Shown here: positions 8,993 to 17,559 of the stretch, piece by piece
How the letters are laid out: each line of letters begins with the position of its first letter
Position numbering within the stretch: position 1 is the stretch's first letter
From: Christiangramia fulva
Lineage (GTDB): Bacteria > Bacteroidota > Bacteroidia > Flavobacteriales > Flavobacteriaceae
Length of the DNA stretch: 64,000 bases
Assembly (NCBI RefSeq): GCF_003024155.1
Contig: NZ_CP028136.1
Location: 3,348,001 to 3,412,000 of the forward strand
Direction: 5' to 3'
Notes under the pieces: model-generated
The model's input: only the letters and a program-made list of their open reading frames with translations
The model's database searches: none
What the model was told of the DNA's origin: nothing
Program-made: the position numbers and the translations under genes

Positions 8993-9631
8993 TTAGTGGC
9001 GTTTGCGGCCTCCTTTTCGGCCTGATTTTTTATTGCTTTTCGAGTATTTCTTTTTACCTCCACCCCGAATGAGATCTGAGGCTTCGCTAAGATCTTCATC
9101 GGCATTTTTAAGATTTAGCTTTCCATTGCTAAGTTCCTTTAGATGATCAAAAATGACCTTATCATCAACCGTATCGCGGTTCCAGTTCAGGTAAGACTTC
9201 TTCATATGATTGGCGATACTCAGTACCAAGGCTTCTTTAAGATCGCTCTCTTCCCAGTCTTTCACCTCGTCTATCATCTTCTTGATATTGTTTCCGTAGA
9301 AGCGATATTTGGGATTATTTTCAGGATAATCCAACCCCTCAGGTCTTTCGGCGAGCATTTCAGGCGTAGGTTTTGGAAAAGGAGAGTCCACATCAAGCTT
9401 AAAATCGCTGATGATGAACAGCTGGTCCCATAGTTTATGCTGAAAATCGGGAACATCACGTAGATGAGGATTCATATTACCCATTACCGAAATTATGGAC
9501 TGGGCAACTTTATTCCGTTCCTTATCATCTTCAATGCTTACGGCATGTTCCACCATTTTCTGAAGATGTCTCCCGTACTCGGGAATTATGAGTTTACTCC
9601 TTTCAGAGTTGTATTCTAATGCGTTGGTCAA
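8993..9631 (-). CDS. DUF4290 family protein
   Basis: 212 residues beginning MTNALEYNSERSKLIIPEYGRHLQ, a hallmark of DUF4290 in Bacteroidota. The body is helical and soluble. The C-terminal 25 residues are a strongly basic Gly/Lys/Arg tail (GGGKKKYSKSNKKSGRKGG), which may bind nucleic acid; that is inference. It lies just upstream of murA on the same strand, an arrangement I associate with this phylum, so a cell-envelope or growth role is possible but undemonstrated. Confidence 0.85.
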   Translation of the reverse strand: MTNALEYNSERSKLIIPEYGRHLQKMVEHAVSIEDDKERNKVAQSIISVMGNMNPHLRDVPDFQHKLWDQLFIISDFKLDVDSPFPKPTPEMLAERPEGLDYPENNPKYRFYGNNIKKMIDEVKDWEESDLKEALVLSIANHMKKSYLNWNRDTVDDKVIFDHLKELSNGKLNLKNADEDLSEASDLIRGGGKKKYSKSNKKSGRKGGRKRH

Positions 9632-9732
9632 AATTGAAATTTAATTTAGGTAATAAATTTTTGAAGAAATTCTCCTGATTGCAAAATACTAAATATTCAG
9701 TAAGAACTGCAAAATAATAAAGGTTTTGTGAA

Positions 9733-10026
9733 TTATAGCGAAATCACCCCTTCCACCTTTTTTGCCACCTCGCGGTATTTTTCAATGACCGCGTCGGGAT
9801 TTTTCATTCTTACATTTATAGAAACGCTGGTGTAGGTACCTTTTTTCGATTTTTTTGTTTCAATAACCGCACCAGTGTTATCAAAAATTTTCTCCACCTG
9901 GGAAATTTGCTCTCCTTTGGTAGGAACGATGAATTTATAAAGATATTCTGAAGGCCACATTGAAGTATCCTGAAGCTGCTTCTTTAATTTTGCGTAAAAT
10001 TCTTCTGAATCTTTCTTATCACTCAT
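9733..10026 (-). CDS. DUF493 family protein (YbeD-like)
   Basis: 97 residues from the ATG at 10026, chosen over an earlier in-frame ATG at 10059 because GGAGAAAAAT lies directly before it and the family starts near MSDKKD. It shows the DUF493 pattern: WPSEYLYKFIVPT, then TYTSVSINVRMKNPDAVIEKYREV, a small ACT-like alpha/beta fold. E. coli YbeD is the best-known relative; its function is unsettled. The promoter must lie in the gap shared with the divergent ATPase gene starting at 10108. Confidence 0.85.
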   Translation of the reverse strand: MSDKKDSEEFYAKLKKQLQDTSMWPSEYLYKFIVPTKGEQISQVEKIFDNTGAVIETKKSKKGTYTSVSINVRMKNPDAVIEKYREVAKKVEGVISL

Positions 10027-10107
10027 ATTTTTCTCCTTCTGTTTTATGCAAAGATACAAGGAATGATTACATTTTTATAATCAATTTCAATTGTCGAAAT
10101 TTGCCCT

Positions 10108-10641
10108 GTGAAAACAAAGAAAATTGTTATTACCGGCGGGCCTGGTACCGGAAAATCATCTATTGTAAAAGAACTCGAAAGAAAAGGTGAAACCTGTCTC
10201 CATGAGATTTCGAGACAAATCACCCTCGATGCCAGAAAAGATGGAATTGAGCAACTGTTCCTTTCGCGGCCATTGTTGTTTAGCCAAAAACTCCTGGAAG
10301 GCAGGTTGAAGCAATTCCATGAAGCCACCGCCTTTGAAGCCGATCATATTTTTATTGATCGCGGCCTGCCCGATGTAATAGCTTATATGGATTTTTTCAA
10401 TACTCCTTATCCCCAGACTTTTGTAAATACCTGTGGAAAGCACCGTTATGATGAAATTTTTTTTCTGCCCCCCTGGGAAGAAATTTATCAAAGTGATAAC
10501 GAGCGCTATGAAAACTTTGAAGAAGCCCTGAAAATTTCGTCTTATCTTTATAAAACCTATAAAGATTATGGATATAAGCCTATTGAAGTCCCAAAAGATA
10601 GTGTGGAAAAACGCTGCAGGTTTATTCTCGAAAATCTCTAA
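10108..10641 (+). CDS. NadR/AAA_28-type P-loop ATPase
   Basis: 177 residues from a GTG start. Walker A is ITGGPGTGKSSI at residues 8-19 and HIFIDRGLPDVIAYM is the Walker B/DRG-like region. This is the AAA_28 architecture, a small nucleotide kinase-like fold related to the C-terminal kinase of NadR. The substrate is unknown. Its stop is 8 bases before the recQ start, so recQ and fmt probably follow in one transcript. Confidence 0.8.
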   Translation: MKTKKIVITGGPGTGKSSIVKELERKGETCLHEISRQITLDARKDGIEQLFLSRPLLFSQKLLEGRLKQFHEATAFEADHIFIDRGLPDVIAYMDFFNTPYPQTFVNTCGKHRYDEIFFLPPWEEIYQSDNERYENFEEALKISSYLYKTYKDYGYKPIEVPKDSVEKRCRFILENL

Positions 10642-10649
10642 ACGCTAAT

Positions 10650-12551
10650 TTGCAACAGGAAGCTTTAAAAATACTCGAAAAATACTGGGGTTTTCAGGAA
10701 TTCAGGTCGCAGCAGGGCGAGGTAATAGAATCTATACTTTCGCAGAAAGATACTTTAACCCTATTTCCCACCGGTGGCGGTAAATCTTTGTGTTTTCAAA
10801 TTCCCAGCTTGATCCAGGATGGTATTTGCCTGGTAATTTCTCCACTGGTCTCTCTTATGGAAGATCAGGTAAACGCGCTGGCGCAAAAGAATATCAAAGC
10901 TATGGCCATTACCGGCGGTATTTCGTTTGATGACCTTGATCGCATGCTCGATAACTGCATCTACGGAAATTATAAATTCCTTTATCTTTCTCCGGAAAGG
11001 CTTCAGCAGGAAATTGTTCGGGAACGAATAAAGCAGATGCAGGTAAATCTTATCGCTGTAGATGAAGCGCATTGTATTTCCCAATGGGGCCATGACTTCA
11101 GGCCTGCCTACCGGAATATTGCGGAATTACGCGAACTTTTACCCGAAAGTCCCGTAGCCGCTTTTACGGCAACTGCCACAAAAGAGGTTGTTAAGGACAT
11201 TTGTAACCAACTAAAACTGAAGGATGCTGCGATTCATAAAAAATCTTATGAAAGATCTAATCTTAAGTATGAGGTAATTAGGACTGAAGATAAATCTTAC
11301 CGGTTAAGACAGATCCTGAAGGGAGATTCGGCCATTATTTATGTAAGAAGCCGAAAAGCCACGCAGGAAATTTCTGAGTTCCTCACAAAAAATAATATTA
11401 CCGCTGCACCTTATCACGGCGGTATGAAAAAAAATGAGAAATCGGCTATTTTCGAAAAATGGATGACCAATAAAACCAGCGTCATTGTTGCTACCACTGC
11501 TTTCGGAATGGGAATTGACAAGCCCGATGTTCGAACCGTGATCCACATCGATCTTCCGGAAAGTCTTGAAAGTTATTTCCAGGAAGCCGGACGTGCGGGA
11601 AGGGATGGTAAACTTGCAAGTGCTGTAATTCTCACCAATGATGCCGATATTCCTGTTTTAAAAAATCAGTTTTTACATAATCTTGCTTCAGTAGAAGACC
11701 TGAAACTGGTTTACAGAAAGTTAAATTCATACTTTGTCATTGCTTATGGCGAAGGTGAAAACACCGAGCATGATTTTAATTTCGCCGATTTCTGCCATCA
11801 GTACCAGTTCAACTCCAATAAAACCTATAATGCCATTCAGCTGCTGGATCGTTGCAGCATTTTGCGTTTTACCCAAAACTATAGAAAGAAAACAGAGATA
11901 CAGGTGCTCTTAAGCGGAGCACATCTGGATCTTTTTCTGGATGAAAACCCAAAATATGCTTCCTTATTAAGAACGATTTTGAGAAATTACGGTGGGATTT
12001 TTGAAAATCTCATCCCATTCAGCCTGGCGTCAGTTTCAGAAAAATCGGGAATTTCAGAAGAGCGAGCGATTGGTATTCTGGAGGAACTGGCCGAAAAGGA
12101 AGTGATCGATTTCAATTTTGCCAGGCATGATGCCAGTATTACATTTCTCGTTCCCCGTGAAGATAGCGCTACTATAAATCCGGTTATTCCTTTTATTCAG
12201 CAATATAACCAGTCAAAAAAAGAAAAGATCGAGGCGGTATTAAAATATGTTGCGAACGATACCAAATGCCGGCAACAGCAATTACTGGAATATTTCGGGG
12301 AAACTTCTATTCGCCCTTGCGGAAAATGTTCGGTTTGTGTTTCAGAAAGAAAAGAGCTGACAAAAAAAGAGATGAACGAAATTTATATGGGTATTGAAAA
12401 AATCCTTCAAACAGGTCACAAAACTTCAAGAGAACTGGTAAACGAATTGCCTTATGCCGAAGCTTCTGTAATAAAAGTCCTAAGTTTGCTGGTAGAAAAG
12501 GGAGTTTTGAAAACAACTGTAGATAATAAATACCAATTAGTTAAGAAATGA
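10650..12551 (+). CDS. recQ: ATP-dependent DNA helicase RecQ
   Basis: 633 residues from a TTG start, the only start that keeps the conserved N terminus (ILEKYWGFQEFRSQQ). Helicase motifs in order: 0 (FRSQQGEVI), I (TGGGKSLCFQIPSL), II with the RecQ signature DEAHCISQWGHDFRP, III (AFTATAT), V (VATTAFGMGIDKPDV), VI (QEAGRAGRDG). The zinc-binding part follows near residues 540-565 (KCRQQ, PCGKCSVC). A separate HRDC domain is not evident. 3'-5' unwinding in recombination repair is established for the family. The last 4 bases overlap fmt (ATGA). Confidence 0.95.
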   Translation: MQQEALKILEKYWGFQEFRSQQGEVIESILSQKDTLTLFPTGGGKSLCFQIPSLIQDGICLVISPLVSLMEDQVNALAQKNIKAMAITGGISFDDLDRMLDNCIYGNYKFLYLSPERLQQEIVRERIKQMQVNLIAVDEAHCISQWGHDFRPAYRNIAELRELLPESPVAAFTATATKEVVKDICNQLKLKDAAIHKKSYERSNLKYEVIRTEDKSYRLRQILKGDSAIIYVRSRKATQEISEFLTKNNITAAPYHGGMKKNEKSAIFEKWMTNKTSVIVATTAFGMGIDKPDVRTVIHIDLPESLESYFQEAGRAGRDGKLASAVILTNDADIPVLKNQFLHNLASVEDLKLVYRKLNSYFVIAYGEGENTEHDFNFADFCHQYQFNSNKTYNAIQLLDRCSILRFTQNYRKKTEIQVLLSGAHLDLFLDENPKYASLLRTILRNYGGIFENLIPFSLASVSEKSGISEERAIGILEELAEKEVIDFNFARHDASITFLVPREDSATINPVIPFIQQYNQSKKEKIEAVLKYVANDTKCRQQQLLEYFGETSIRPCGKCSVCVSERKELTKKEMNEIYMGIEKILQTGHKTSRELVNELPYAEASVIKVLSLLVEKGVLKTTVDNKYQLVKK

Positions 12552-13498
12552 GAGATCTGAGGATCGTTTTTATGGGCACGCCCGAATTTGCCGTTAAAAG
12601 CCTTGAAGCCATTTTAAAGGAAGGATTTAATGTGGTGGGAGTTGTGACCGCTCCAGACAGGCCTGCCGGAAGAGGCCGAAAGCTTCAGCAGAGCGACGTT
12701 AAACGTTACGCCGAATCGAAAAACTTAAAAGTATTACAACCCTCAAATCTGAAATCGGAGCAATTTCAAGATCAGTTAAAAGAGTTAAATCCAAATGTAC
12801 AGGTGGTGGTGGCTTTTAGGATGCTTCCCGAGAAAGTGTGGAAATTCCCCAAATATGGGACCTTTAATTTACATGCTTCCCTCCTGCCTCAGTACCGCGG
12901 TGCGGCGCCCATTAATTGGGCAATTATTAATGGAGAACAAAAAACAGGCGTTTCAAGCTTTTTTCTGGATGAAAAAATTGATACCGGATCTATAATTCTC
13001 CAAAAAGAACTGAAAATTTCAGAAAATGAAAATGTTGGCGAATTGCATGACAGGTTAATGGAAACCGGTGCCGACCTGGTGGTGAAAACACTTAACCTGA
13101 TTGCCAAAGACAAAGTGAAACCAACCCCGCAACTTCCATCTAAAAATCTGAGGCCGGCTCCAAAACTTTCTTCGGAAAACACTAAAATAGACTGGAATGA
13201 TTCAATTGAAAATATACATAATCTAATTCGGGGTTTAAGTCCATATCCCGTTGCCTGGTCATATCTTGAAAATTCTCCAAATGACGAATTCAGGGTAAAG
13301 ATCTATGATGGAGAGAAGATATACCAGGAACATCATTTGCCGAACGGTACTATATGTGTGCAGGGTGATAAATTAAAAGTTGCCGTGGACCATGGCTTTA
13401 TATTGATCAAAGAAATTCAGCTTCCCGGGAAGAAAAGAATGAAGACAAAAGACCTCTTAAATGGTTTTGATTTCGCCCCCGAAGCTAAAATGCGCTAA
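12548..13498 (+). CDS. fmt: Methionyl-tRNA formyltransferase
   Basis: 316 residues, standard length. N-terminal formyltransferase domain with VFMGTPEFAV, APDRPAGRGRKLQQSDVK, and the catalytic region NLHASLLPQYRGAAPINWAI with Asn-His and a downstream D in FLDEKIDTGSI. The C-terminal tRNA-binding beta barrel begins near residue 205. It formylates initiator Met-tRNA using 10-formyl-tetrahydrofolate. ATGA overlap with recQ indicates translational coupling. Confidence 0.97.
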   Translation: MRDLRIVFMGTPEFAVKSLEAILKEGFNVVGVVTAPDRPAGRGRKLQQSDVKRYAESKNLKVLQPSNLKSEQFQDQLKELNPNVQVVVAFRMLPEKVWKFPKYGTFNLHASLLPQYRGAAPINWAIINGEQKTGVSSFFLDEKIDTGSIILQKELKISENENVGELHDRLMETGADLVVKTLNLIAKDKVKPTPQLPSKNLRPAPKLSSENTKIDWNDSIENIHNLIRGLSPYPVAWSYLENSPNDEFRVKIYDGEKIYQEHHLPNGTICVQGDKLKVAVDHGFILIKEIQLPGKKRMKTKDLLNGFDFAPEAKMR

Positions 13499-13516
13499 AG
13501 CCTTATTAACACTGAT

Positions 13517-13550
13517 TTTGTTGCATTTTAATAAAAAACAATTATCTTTA
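13517..13550 (+). promoter_or_regulatory. Probable promoter of the HU gene
   Basis: TTTG at 13517-13520 and TATCTTTA at 13543-13550, close to the phylum pattern with a 22-base spacer, slightly long. It would give a long untranslated leader (about 125 bases) before the HU start at 13685. Confidence 0.4.
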
Positions 13551-13684
13551 TTAACAAATCCGCCAAGTTATTAACAAATAGAGGCTTTTGCCTTGCTATT
13601 ACTTGCGTGGCAAAGAATTCCGTATAAATTTGTATACCAGTTTAACAGAATGTTTAACCAACAATTAATTTTAAAATTCAAATT

Positions 13685-13957
13685 ATGAACAAAACAGATT
13701 TAATCGATGCAATGGCTGAAAACGCTGGAATTTCTAAAGCAGCAGCGAAAAAAGCATTAGAGTCTTTCCTTGAAAACGTAGAAAAATCTCTTAAGAAAGG
13801 AGACCGAGTATCACTAGTAGGATTTGGATCATGGTCAGTATCCAAAAGAGCTGCTCGTGAAGGAAGAAACCCACAAACCGGAAAAACCATTAAAATTGCT
13901 GCTAAAAACGTAGTGAAATTTAAAGCCGGAGCAGATTTACAAAAAGCTGTGAACTAA
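13685..13957 (+). CDS. HU-family DNA-binding protein
   Basis: 90 residues, exactly HU size. It begins [28 protein letters not shown] and carries the DNA-intercalating arm with the signature [21 protein letters not shown], then [21 protein letters not shown]. As a histone-like protein it bends and compacts DNA. It is probably a single-gene unit: its own promoter-like region upstream and a clear terminator about 20 bases after the stop. Codon use is more uniform than in its neighbours, as expected for an abundant protein. Confidence 0.95.
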   Translation: MNKTDLIDAMAENAGISKAAAKKALESFLENVEKSLKKGDRVSLVGFGSWSVSKRAAREGRNPQTGKTIKIAAKNVVKFKAGADLQKAVN

Positions 13958-13979
13958 TAATTTGTATTAGTAAATTCTT

Positions 13980-14007
13980 AAAGCCTTCCTAACAGAAGGC
14001 TTTTTTT
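13980..14007 (+). terminator. Rho-independent terminator after the HU gene
   Basis: 9-bp perfect stem (AAAGCCTTC with GAAGGCTTT), 6-base loop and a run of seven T on the + strand. Confidence 0.9.
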
Positions 14008-14077
14008 ATTTAAAATTTTAGTAATAGTATTGCTTTATTTGCAGGAAATATTTAGTTTAGACATAAAGACTGCTATT

Positions 14078-14638
14078 ATGATCGCAATAAAACCGACCAA
14101 AGGCCATCTTCTAGTTGCAGAACCCTCTATTATAGGTGATGTTTCTTTTAACCGCTCTGTGGTGTTACTTGCCGATCATTCCGATACCGGCTCGGTAGGT
14201 TTTATCCTGAATAAAATCCTCGATTTTACACTTAAAGACCTCATTCCCGATATAGACGGGGATTTTAAAGTATATAACGGCGGGCCCGTAGAGCAGGATA
14301 ATCTTTATTTCATTCATAAAATTCCAGACCTGATTCCCGACAGCATTGAGATCGCCAATGGGATCTACTGGGGAGGAAATTTTGAAGTGGTGATGGACCT
14401 TATCTCTAAAGGCCTTATCGATGATAAACAAATAAAATTCTTCCTGGGATATTCCGGATGGGATGCTAACCAGTTAGATGAAGAACTAAACAGTCATTCG
14501 TGGGTGGTCACCGTTAATGAAGATCACACAGAACTTCTTGAAAAACCCTATAATTCCTATTGGAAAGACAAGATGCTCGAGCTGGGAGGTGAGTATATGT
14601 TGTGGTCTAATTCTCCCGAAAATCCAACTTACAATTAG
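14078..14638 (+). CDS. YqgE/AlgH family protein
   Basis: 186 residues. The ATG at 14078 (MIAIKPTKGHLLVAEPSI) is preferred over a TTG/ATG 48 bases upstream, because the family begins with this GxLLxA segment. Conserved YqgE features: DVSFNRSVVLLADHSDTGSVGFILNK, YNGGPVEQDNLYFIH, FFLGYSGWDANQLDEEL and the closing W. The family fold is known but its biochemical role is not. It overlaps the convergent aminotransferase gene by 4 bases. Confidence 0.92.
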   Translation: MIAIKPTKGHLLVAEPSIIGDVSFNRSVVLLADHSDTGSVGFILNKILDFTLKDLIPDIDGDFKVYNGGPVEQDNLYFIHKIPDLIPDSIEIANGIYWGGNFEVVMDLISKGLIDDKQIKFFLGYSGWDANQLDEELNSHSWVVTVNEDHTELLEKPYNSYWKDKMLELGGEYMLWSNSPENPTYN

Positions 14639-15480
14639 GCTAATCTCGCCTGTACATTCAGTTTACCAATCAATTCCTTAGCTACCTTATAGGAATATTC
14701 TTTTTTGCGGTACTTGCTTACGGGCTGAATTCCCATGGCCACATTAGTAATGAAAATTTCGTCGGCTTTTTGTAGCTCAAAGGGTGATATTGAAGTTTCC
14801 TGAAAGTTATAATCTTCCATTTTTTTCAGAATATTGATCAGCTGTTTCCGAATTATTCCGTTTAAAGCCCCGTCGGTAAGCGGTGGCGTTTTGATCTCAT
14901 TTCCTTTTACCAGAAATATATTTCCGTTAAGGGCTTCCACTACATTTTTCTTTTCGTTGATCAGCAAACAATTATCATAAGAATTCTCACGGGCAAAAAT
15001 ACTTCCAAGGACATTTACCGCGCGATTGTTCGATTTGATGGTAGAAAGCAAGCCACTGGTAACGTAATGATCTTTGAAAAGTTCGATTTCATAAAAATCT
15101 TCTTTCAGCAAATAAAAGGAGCTTTCCATTTTTTCAGTGCTTATCACATAACCAATTTCCCTGGTAGCGGGAGTATAATATCCTCCCTGAAGGCGATAAA
15201 CAGCAAAACGAACCCTGGCAGCCTGCTGAGAAAGTTGGTTCGTTTCAATAATTTCCAGGATCTCTTTTTCCAAAAATTCGGGAGAAAACTGAGCGGGGAT
15301 CTCCATTCTCATGATACGCATGGAAGCCATTAGCCGGAAATAATGGTCTTCCCAGAACATAATTTTACCGTTGATGACGCGTATGGTCTCAAAAACCGAA
15401 TCACCGTAAGCAAAACCACGATTAAAAACCGATAATTTAGCTTCCTTTTCGTCGACTATTTTTCCTTCCAGATTGATCAT
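14635..15480 (-). CDS. PLP-dependent aminotransferase class IV
   Basis: 281 residues of fold type IV, the branched-chain aminotransferase / D-amino acid aminotransferase / 4-amino-4-deoxychorismate lyase family. Visible: FNRGFAYGDSVFETIRV near residue 20, YRLQGGYYTP, the PLP lysine in STIKSNNRAVNVLG, then EALNGNIFLVKG and the phosphate-binding TDGALNGIIRKQL. The sequence alone does not settle whether it transaminates or acts as lyase. The start codon directly abuts a terminator hairpin of the upstream gene, which leaves almost no leader. Confidence 0.87.
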   Translation of the reverse strand: MINLEGKIVDEKEAKLSVFNRGFAYGDSVFETIRVINGKIMFWEDHYFRLMASMRIMRMEIPAQFSPEFLEKEILEIIETNQLSQQAARVRFAVYRLQGGYYTPATREIGYVISTEKMESSFYLLKEDFYEIELFKDHYVTSGLLSTIKSNNRAVNVLGSIFARENSYDNCLLINEKKNVVEALNGNIFLVKGNEIKTPPLTDGALNGIIRKQLINILKKMEDYNFQETSISPFELQKADEIFITNVAMGIQPVSKYRKKEYSYKVAKELIGKLNVQARLA

Positions 15481-15505
15481 AAAAAAACCCCGTTTTTAGC
15501 GGGGT
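15481..15505 (-). terminator. Terminator of the START-like gene, abutting the next start codon
   Basis: Read on the minus strand: ACCCCG / CGGGGT 6-bp stem with 7-base loop followed by seven T, which run straight into the ATG at 15480. It lies 27 bases after the stop of the gene at 15532-15918. Confidence 0.8.
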
Positions 15506-15531
15506 CAAAGGTACTATTTATAAAATTGTTT

Positions 15532-15918
15532 TTAAACTGAACCTAAAATAGATTTAAGGTCTGATATCATATTTTCCCAAAGCATCTTTCCTTCATCTAT
15601 TTCATCTTCTTCGGCAAAATCGGTGATCATAAGTGAAACATCCTTGGTAATATCGTCAACCTGAATGCGCATTTCAAAAAAATAAGGGGTATCCTCATCG
15701 TCTACCCACTTGAATTTAATGCGCTCATCGTTCTTTTTGCTAACGAGTTTAGCCTTCTCTTCACTACCTTCCCAAATAAAAGTAAAAAACTCACCCCGTG
15801 AGTTCACATTATCGGCATACCATTCGCTTAAACCTGAGGGAGTTGAAATATACTGGAATAATAATGAAGGAGAAGCCTGGATAGGAAATTCCATTTCGTA
15901 TTTGATCTTTTCTTCCAT
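15532..15918 (-). CDS. START-like / SRPBCC domain protein
   Basis: 128 residues. The pattern FPIQASPSLLFQYISTPSGLSEWYADNV followed by alternating beta strands (FTFIWEGSEEKAKLVSKKND, IKFKWVDDE) and a final helix (MLWENMISDLKSILG) fits the START-like helix-grip fold of the AHSA1/SRPBCC superfamily, in the small form common in Bacteroidota. Such proteins bind hydrophobic ligands or act as cochaperones; the ligand is unknown. The transcript ends at the hairpin just downstream. Confidence 0.85.
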   Translation of the reverse strand: MEEKIKYEMEFPIQASPSLLFQYISTPSGLSEWYADNVNSRGEFFTFIWEGSEEKAKLVSKKNDERIKFKWVDDEDTPYFFEMRIQVDDITKDVSLMITDFAEEDEIDEGKMLWENMISDLKSILGSV

Positions 15919-16000
15919 TTCTGATTAATTAGTTTCGGGCAATATAGATATTAATTGGAAAGATTAAAAGAAATCAAAATAAATAATTCAGAAAATAAAG

Positions 16001-16031
16001 TTTGCGCCAAAATAAATAGTTTTTATATTTG
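16001..16031 (+). promoter_or_regulatory. tRNA promoter of the Bacteroidota type
   Basis: TTTG at 16001-16004, exactly 19 bases, then TATATTTG at 16024-16031: a full match to the phylum consensus. Transcription towards the tRNA gene starting at 16100. Confidence 0.8.
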
Positions 16032-16099
16032 CACCCTCGTTGACAAAATGAGCGTAAGAATGTTTTTATGGCAGCGCTCATGCAGGTTTACAGCGAAAT

Positions 16100-16173
16100 G
16101 GCGAGGTAGCTCAGTTGGTTAGAGCGTCGGATTCATAACCCGGAGGTCCCGAGTTCAAATCTCGGTCTCGCTA
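16100..16173 (+). tRNA. tRNA-Met (anticodon CAT)
   Basis: 74 bases. D arm AGCTC-AGTTGGTTA-GAGC, anticodon CAT at 16134-16136 in the loop TTCATAA, T arm CCGAG-TTCAAAT-CTCGG, and acceptor stem GGCGAGG. CCA is not encoded. A CAT anticodon could also be the lysidine-modified tRNA-Ile; I favour elongator Met, without certainty. Its 3' end (16132-16174) is repeated at 28469-28511, marking it as the integration site of the island that follows. Confidence 0.9.
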
Positions 16174-16174
16174 C
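16132..16174 (+). repeat. attL: 43-bp direct repeat within the tRNA 3' end
   Basis: The 43 bases from the anticodon loop to one base past the tRNA are identical to 28469-28511, same orientation. Together they bracket 12.3 kb with mob genes and a tyrosine recombinase. The intact tRNA is on this side, so integration preserved gene function. Confidence 0.9.
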
Positions 16175-16184
16175 TTGTAAAATA

Positions 16185-16215
16185 AGGGGTTTCGATTTTT
16201 CGAAATCCCTTTTTT
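16185..16215 (+). terminator. Terminator supplied by the island for the tRNA transcript
   Basis: 11-bp stem with TTTT loop (AGGGGTTTCGA / TCGAAATCCCT) followed by T6. It differs from the analogous hairpin at 28522-28556, so the island seems to carry its own terminator next to its left end. Confidence 0.8.
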
Positions 16216-16224
16216 CTTTCCCAG

Positions 16225-16244
16225 GTACAACATAGGTACAACAT
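16225..16244 (+). repeat. Paired 9-bp direct repeat (likely integrase arm site), left
   Basis: GTACAACAT occurs twice with an 11-base period (16225-16233, 16236-16244). The same pair, in the same orientation, is found at 28345-28364 just upstream of the integrase start. One helical turn spacing near both island ends suggests recombinase arm binding sites; this is inference. Confidence 0.6.
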
Positions 16245-16377
16245 TTTAAAAAATGAACCTATTTCTTATAAAATTATCTCATATACCTTTAATTGATTAC
16301 AATTCATAACTGAAAAAATTAAATAGCTAATTTTGACCTTTTTTGTTTCCTAGCCCTAGGGAAGTTTGTGCCTGAAA

Positions 16378-16680
16378 TCAGAATATAAGAAGGTATGACA
16401 CAAGAGCACAATTTATTATTATTGAAATTATGAAAACTATCACCGCCCATTTCGGATATATCTTTGCATCCTCCATTAAATTCTCCATTTTTCGATGAAA
16501 CTTTTCCAGATTTTTTCTGTTTTGCTCCATTTGATCTTCATGAGTTTTTAGGAATGCTTCTAATTTGGATACATCAATTTCTATTTTTTGTTGCTGTAGC
16601 TTTTCCATTTTTTTTACCAACTGTTCATACCGGTTGATCTCTTCGATCATCAGTGTCATTAGTTCTTCTACTTTTGCCAT
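16378..16680 (-). CDS. Small coiled-coil membrane protein of the mob operon
   Basis: 100 residues. Long amphipathic, coiled-coil N-terminal part (EEINRYEQLVKKMEKLQQQK and onward) and one C-terminal membrane helix (WAVIVFIISIIINCALVSYLLIF). It follows the relaxase gene by 12 bases on the same strand, so it is probably the last gene of the mobilization operon. I recall similar small proteins beside Bacteroidota relaxase genes; role unknown, possibly anchoring the relaxosome at the membrane. Confidence 0.7.
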   Translation of the reverse strand: MAKVEELMTLMIEEINRYEQLVKKMEKLQQQKIEIDVSKLEAFLKTHEDQMEQNRKNLEKFHRKMENLMEDAKIYPKWAVIVFIISIIINCALVSYLLIF

Positions 16681-16692
16681 TTTTTTATGATT

Positions 16693-17559
16693 TTACATTC
16701 CTAAATCCATCCCTTTTGATATTGTTTTTTTGACAACCTCTTTGGCTATTTTGAGTGGGAGATTCCCAGCAGCATCCAATCCCTTCCCAATCATTTTTGC
16801 CGCCAATTGTTTTCCGATCTCTTCATACCGTTGCTGGTTTTTATCCAGTTGCTTTGCAATGTTGCCCATGCTCATGCTCCTGTGAATTTCACTTCCTTTT
16901 AAATTGTATTTATCAAATTCAAAACGAAATCCTTGCAGCTTCTCTGCTTTATTGATACAAGGGATCACTTTAACACCATTGTAGCGCATAGCCTCTTGGT
17001 ATCTTTCGAAGGTGTTAGGTCGAAAATTTTTTAAAGCAATATCATGTCTTCTTTTGATCTCTGCGCGGATATCTTTCAAATTAATTAGCTTCTCCATTTG
17101 TACCTCTTTTACTGTCTCCAGTTTATGTTCCTGTGCAACCTTTTCAGCCATCTGCTGACTACGCTTTCCAATAAAACTATCGTTATAGGCCTGCCCCTGG
17201 TAATTGATTCGGTTTACATATAAATGAATATGCTTATGCTCCTTATCTTTGTGAATAAAGGCTATGGACTGACGATCTCCCAGGTTCATCTTCTCCACAA
17301 AAGATTTACAGATTTCCTTTAGTTGTTTGTTACTAAGTTTTTGACCATCTTCGATAGTAGGACTCAAGACAAAGGAGAGAGTATTTTTCTGACAGTTTTC
17401 ATTTAGATCCTGTATGGCTTGAAACTCTTTTGTTATTTCTTTAGGGGTTTCCCCAATGAGTTCCTGTTTAAAAACTACCTGAGCTTCTTTTTCCTGGTTC
17501 CATCCATAGGTCATGGAGGCCCGGGTGTGGCTAATGGATTTTCCTTTTCCAATCATCAT
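16693..17559 (-). CDS. Relaxase / mobilization nuclease
   Basis: 288 residues. It begins MMIGKGKSISHTRASMTYGWNQ and has the metal-binding triad H108-x-H110-x-H112 in HKHIHLYVNRI, the motif III of MobA/VirD2-type relaxases. These enzymes nick oriT and stay covalently linked through a tyrosine; Y18 in MTYGW is a candidate. The helical C-terminal tail (to residue 288) has no primase or helicase signature, so this is a minimal mobilizing relaxase that would need the conjugation machinery of another element. 4-base overlap with mobC upstream. Confidence 0.88.
   Translation of the reverse strand: MMIGKGKSISHTRASMTYGWNQEKEAQVVFKQELIGETPKEITKEFQAIQDLNENCQKNTLSFVLSPTIEDGQKLSNKQLKEICKSFVEKMNLGDRQSIAFIHKDKEHKHIHLYVNRINYQGQAYNDSFIGKRSQQMAEKVAQEHKLETVKEVQMEKLINLKDIRAEIKRRHDIALKNFRPNTFERYQEAMRYNGVKVIPCINKAEKLQGFRFEFDKYNLKGSEIHRSMSMGNIAKQLDKNQQRYEEIGKQLAAKMIGKGLDAAGNLPLKIAKEVVKKTISKGMDLGM

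Noticed and set aside
16175-16377. Gene at the left island end
   Set aside because: Only the tRNA terminator and repeats are visible; no frame.
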